Shown: positions 5,942 to 7,332 of the stretch, in pieces
Position numbering within the stretch: the stretch's first letter is position 1
Layout: every line of letters starts with the position of its first letter
NCBI GenBank assembly: GCA_947458985.1
Contig: CANHBA010000107.1
Span: 1-7,332 of the forward strand
Length of the DNA: 7,332 bases
Source of the DNA: Flavobacteriales bacterium
GTDB taxonomy: Bacteria > Bacteroidota > Bacteroidia > Flavobacteriales_D > Crocinitomicaceae
Direction of reading: 5' to 3'
Position numbers and translations under genes: made by a program
Notes under the pieces: generated by a model
What the model saw: only the letters and a program-made list of their open reading frames with translations
What the model was told of the DNA's origin: nothing
The model's database searches: none

Positions 5942-6913
5942 ATGAATAAACCTGACTACACTAACGAATTCAACACATCCACAACACCTTTATTTTCTTT
6001 AGTTACTGCTCAACTAGATCAAATGAACAATTCCATGGAGCAAGTCCATTCATTGAAAACGGGCTTGCCGGGGTTTGACGATAAATTTGGAGGCTTAGGT
6101 TGCGGGGAGTTCGTGGTAGTTGGTGGGCGTCCGGGCATGGGGAAAACCCAATTATTAGTACAGCTAGCACTGGCACTCTCTCAGTCCACACCCGTATTAT
6201 TCTTCTCTTACGATTTATCCCAATTTCACCTGACCCAGCGCTTTATGTCTGCTGTTTCTGAGCTTTCTGTCAATCAAATTATTTATGGTCAATTAAGTGC
6301 CCAACAGCGTTCCAAATTAAGCCAAGATGCGTTGCAGCTGAGCTCACACCAAATTCTACTCAACGAGACGGCGCATTCATCCATTGAAGAATTCAAGGCT
6401 TTGTGCAAACAGCATGTAGAAGCAGATCAGGTCAAAGTTGTCCTAATTGACTACCTCCAGCTTTTATCGGAGCGCAAAACACGCCAGAACCGCGACAAAG
6501 AGCTTGCTTTTATAACTAGGGAGCTCAAGAACTTAGCAAAAGACCTTCAAATTTGTATTGTGGCCAGTAGCCAATTGAGTCGGTCACTTGAAACAAGAGG
6601 TGGCGACCGCAAACCTTTTATGTCTGACCTCCGAGAATCTGGTGCCATTGAGCAAGATGCAGATAAAGTGCTGTTCATATACAGGCCAGAGTACTACGGC
6701 TTCATGCAAGACGAATACGGCAATTCAACGCAAGGTTTGGTAGAACTCATTATGGCCAAAAACAGAACCGGGAGCATGGGATCGGTTTTTTTCAAACGCA
6801 ATGCCACTTTATCGGGCTATATACCCTACCACGACCCCGAACATCAATTTAATTTCTCATCTCAACGCCTCGATGAGCTCCAAGCTACAGACGATGCGTC
6901 GCCGCCTTTTTAG
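5942..6913 (+). CDS. stand-alone DnaB-type helicase/ATPase core domain protein
   Basis: A 323-residue protein matching only the C-terminal RecA-like domain of replicative helicase DnaB. Seen motifs: TGLPGFDDKFGGL entry segment (40-52), Walker A GRPGMGKT (62-69), FFSYDLS (87-93), Walker B VVLIDYLQLL (166-175), SSQLSRSLETR (209-219), DLRESGAIEQDAD (229-241) and the arginine-finger region AKNRTG (272-277). The DnaB N-terminal domain, which binds primase and forms the collar, is absent. Residues 14-36 may supply the linker helix used for ring assembly. In DnaB the FSLEM motif holds the catalytic Glu; here the equivalent is Asp91, a conservative but notable change. Full-length DnaB proteins are about 450-520 residues, so this is unlikely to be the main replicative helicase. 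Accessory ATPase or helicase roles in an element or defence-type module are possible. Upstream is a TGTAACCAA motif shared with the AAA+ and caspase genes. Confidence 0.8.
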   Translation: MNKPDYTNEFNTSTTPLFSLVTAQLDQMNNSMEQVHSLKTGLPGFDDKFGGLGCGEFVVVGGRPGMGKTQLLVQLALALSQSTPVLFFSYDLSQFHLTQRFMSAVSELSVNQIIYGQLSAQQRSKLSQDALQLSSHQILLNETAHSSIEEFKALCKQHVEADQVKVVLIDYLQLLSERKTRQNRDKELAFITRELKNLAKDLQICIVASSQLSRSLETRGGDRKPFMSDLRESGAIEQDADKVLFIYRPEYYGFMQDEYGNSTQGLVELIMAKNRTGSMGSVFFKRNATLSGYIPYHDPEHQFNFSSQRLDELQATDDASPPF

Positions 6914-7064
6914 GATCAAACCAGAGCCGTTGCAGTAAACATTATGAGGACACTTTGTCTTTGCGGTTGTGTTCCTGCAATCCATTCTGAAGTGCACGTA
7001 GTTTGCTCATTATTGTTCAGCTCACTGCGTTCGCTTCCCAATAATTAGTTTAAAAAAGAAGATA
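6914..7064. repeat. gene-free 151-nt stretch with inverted repeats
   Basis: No credible ORF lies here. Two nested structures are visible. TTGCAG (6930-6935) pairs with CTGCAA (6975-6980). Within it AGGACAC (6947-6953) can instead pair with GTGT-T-CCT (6969-6976, one bulged T); the two foldings partly compete. Further on ATTATTG (7009-7015) and CAATAAT (7039-7045) form a perfect 7-bp repeat around a 23-nt loop that contains AGC/GCT (7019-7021 and 7033-7035). No T-tract follows. It could hold the 3' end of the DnaB-like transcript, a leader for the next gene or a small RNA. Confidence 0.35.
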
Positions 7065-7332
7065 ATGTACAACGGCTCTTTTGGTCCTATCAAGCAAAAC
7101 AGTTTTATTGCCATCCGCACCGCATTTGAACTCAGTAATTTTTTCAGGGTGCCAGTTTCCGAGTTGGAAGGCCTCATTAATGAGCCCCCTTATCAGTATT
7201 TTACACTTGACAAGAAAAAAGGAGCCAGCGCACCGCTGAAGGCGTTTTGTCAGGCGGTGAAGCAAGCCGAAGCCGTGGCGAGGCTGCAAGCCGAGGTGGC
7301 GGCGTTGAAAGCGAAACCGCTCGACTGGCTAA
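7065..7332 (+). CDS. partial gene, N-terminus weakly like retron-type reverse transcriptase
   Basis: A plus-strand frame opens with ATG at 7065 and is still open at the right edge (89 codons plus one base). Residues 22-52 (ELSNFFRVPVSELEGLINEP, then YQYFTLDKKKG) follow the pattern at the start of retron and related reverse transcriptases: a short helix, L..LI, then Y..F.(I/V).KK.G. In those proteins the next residues are an R-I/V-aP-LK-Q block. Here the sequence jumps directly to ASAPLKAFCQA and then a charged Ala/Leu/Glu coiled-coil (EAVARLQAEVAALKAK). No catalytic YADD region falls inside the window, so the assignment is tentative. G+C rises from about 41% (7081-7220, hand count) to about 64% (7221-7332) just where the similarity stops, hinting at a fusion or recombination point. 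A minus-strand frame over the same bases (7050-7289) looks like a shadow. Confidence 0.4.
   Translation, partial: MYNGSFGPIKQNSFIAIRTAFELSNFFRVPVSELEGLINEPPYQYFTLDKKKGASAPLKAFCQAVKQAEAVARLQAEVAALKAKPLDWL

Noticed and set aside
7016..7038. Vector or plasmid-origin contamination, from the stretch AGCTCACTGCGTTCGCT
   Set aside because: It resembles common vector sequence only loosely over a few bases; the flanks are ordinary for the window.
7050..7289. Minus-strand open frame of 79 codons at the right edge
   Set aside because: The plus-strand frame from 7065 is longer, open to the edge and has recognisable pattern. The minus frame shows none.

Overview
The window looks like chromosomal DNA of a member of the Bacteroidota. 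The support is indirect. The starts lack Shine-Dalgarno sequences. Exported proteins have short signal peptides, two of which end in ..AQ. Several -7 boxes fit the Bacteroidota pattern TAnnTTTG. G+C is moderate to low. I cannot name a genus. No rRNA, tRNA, CRISPR array or insertion sequence was seen.

Left part (1-1408): the end of a TPR protein in AT-rich DNA, then a small lipoprotein gene. Converging on the lipoprotein gene is a gene of unknown function (955-1408, minus) that has its own promoter-like site and is interrupted by a 1-nt frameshift.

Middle (1477-5402, all minus strand): transcription runs right to left. First comes a 560-residue AAA+ ATPase (5402-3720). After a 100-nt gap that carries a hairpin, there is a tightly packed three-gene run: two tandem, clearly paralogous, secreted caspase-like (clan CD) cysteine peptidases (3619-2855 and 2853-2080) and a secreted, beta-rich, outer-membrane-like protein (2073-1477). 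Spacings of 1 and 6 nt imply one operon with translational coupling.

Right part (5509-7332, plus strand): divergent from the AAA+ gene lie a four-helix glycine-rich membrane protein and a stand-alone DnaB-type helicase/ATPase core that lacks the DnaB N-terminal domain. A 151-nt gene-free stretch with inverted repeats follows. Last is a gene that runs off the right edge; its first 52 codons resemble the N-terminus of retron-type reverse transcriptases, after which both composition and similarity change abruptly.

The most interesting signal that links these genes is the 9-mer TGTAACCAA. I find it three times, each time intergenic and oriented with the downstream gene: ahead of the caspase operon, the AAA+ gene and the DnaB-like gene. 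If real, it would tie the three transcription units into one co-regulated module of two cytoplasmic ATPases, a membrane protein and exported caspase-like proteases. That functional link is inference. The motif copies, the tandem paralogues and the catalytic motifs can be read directly.
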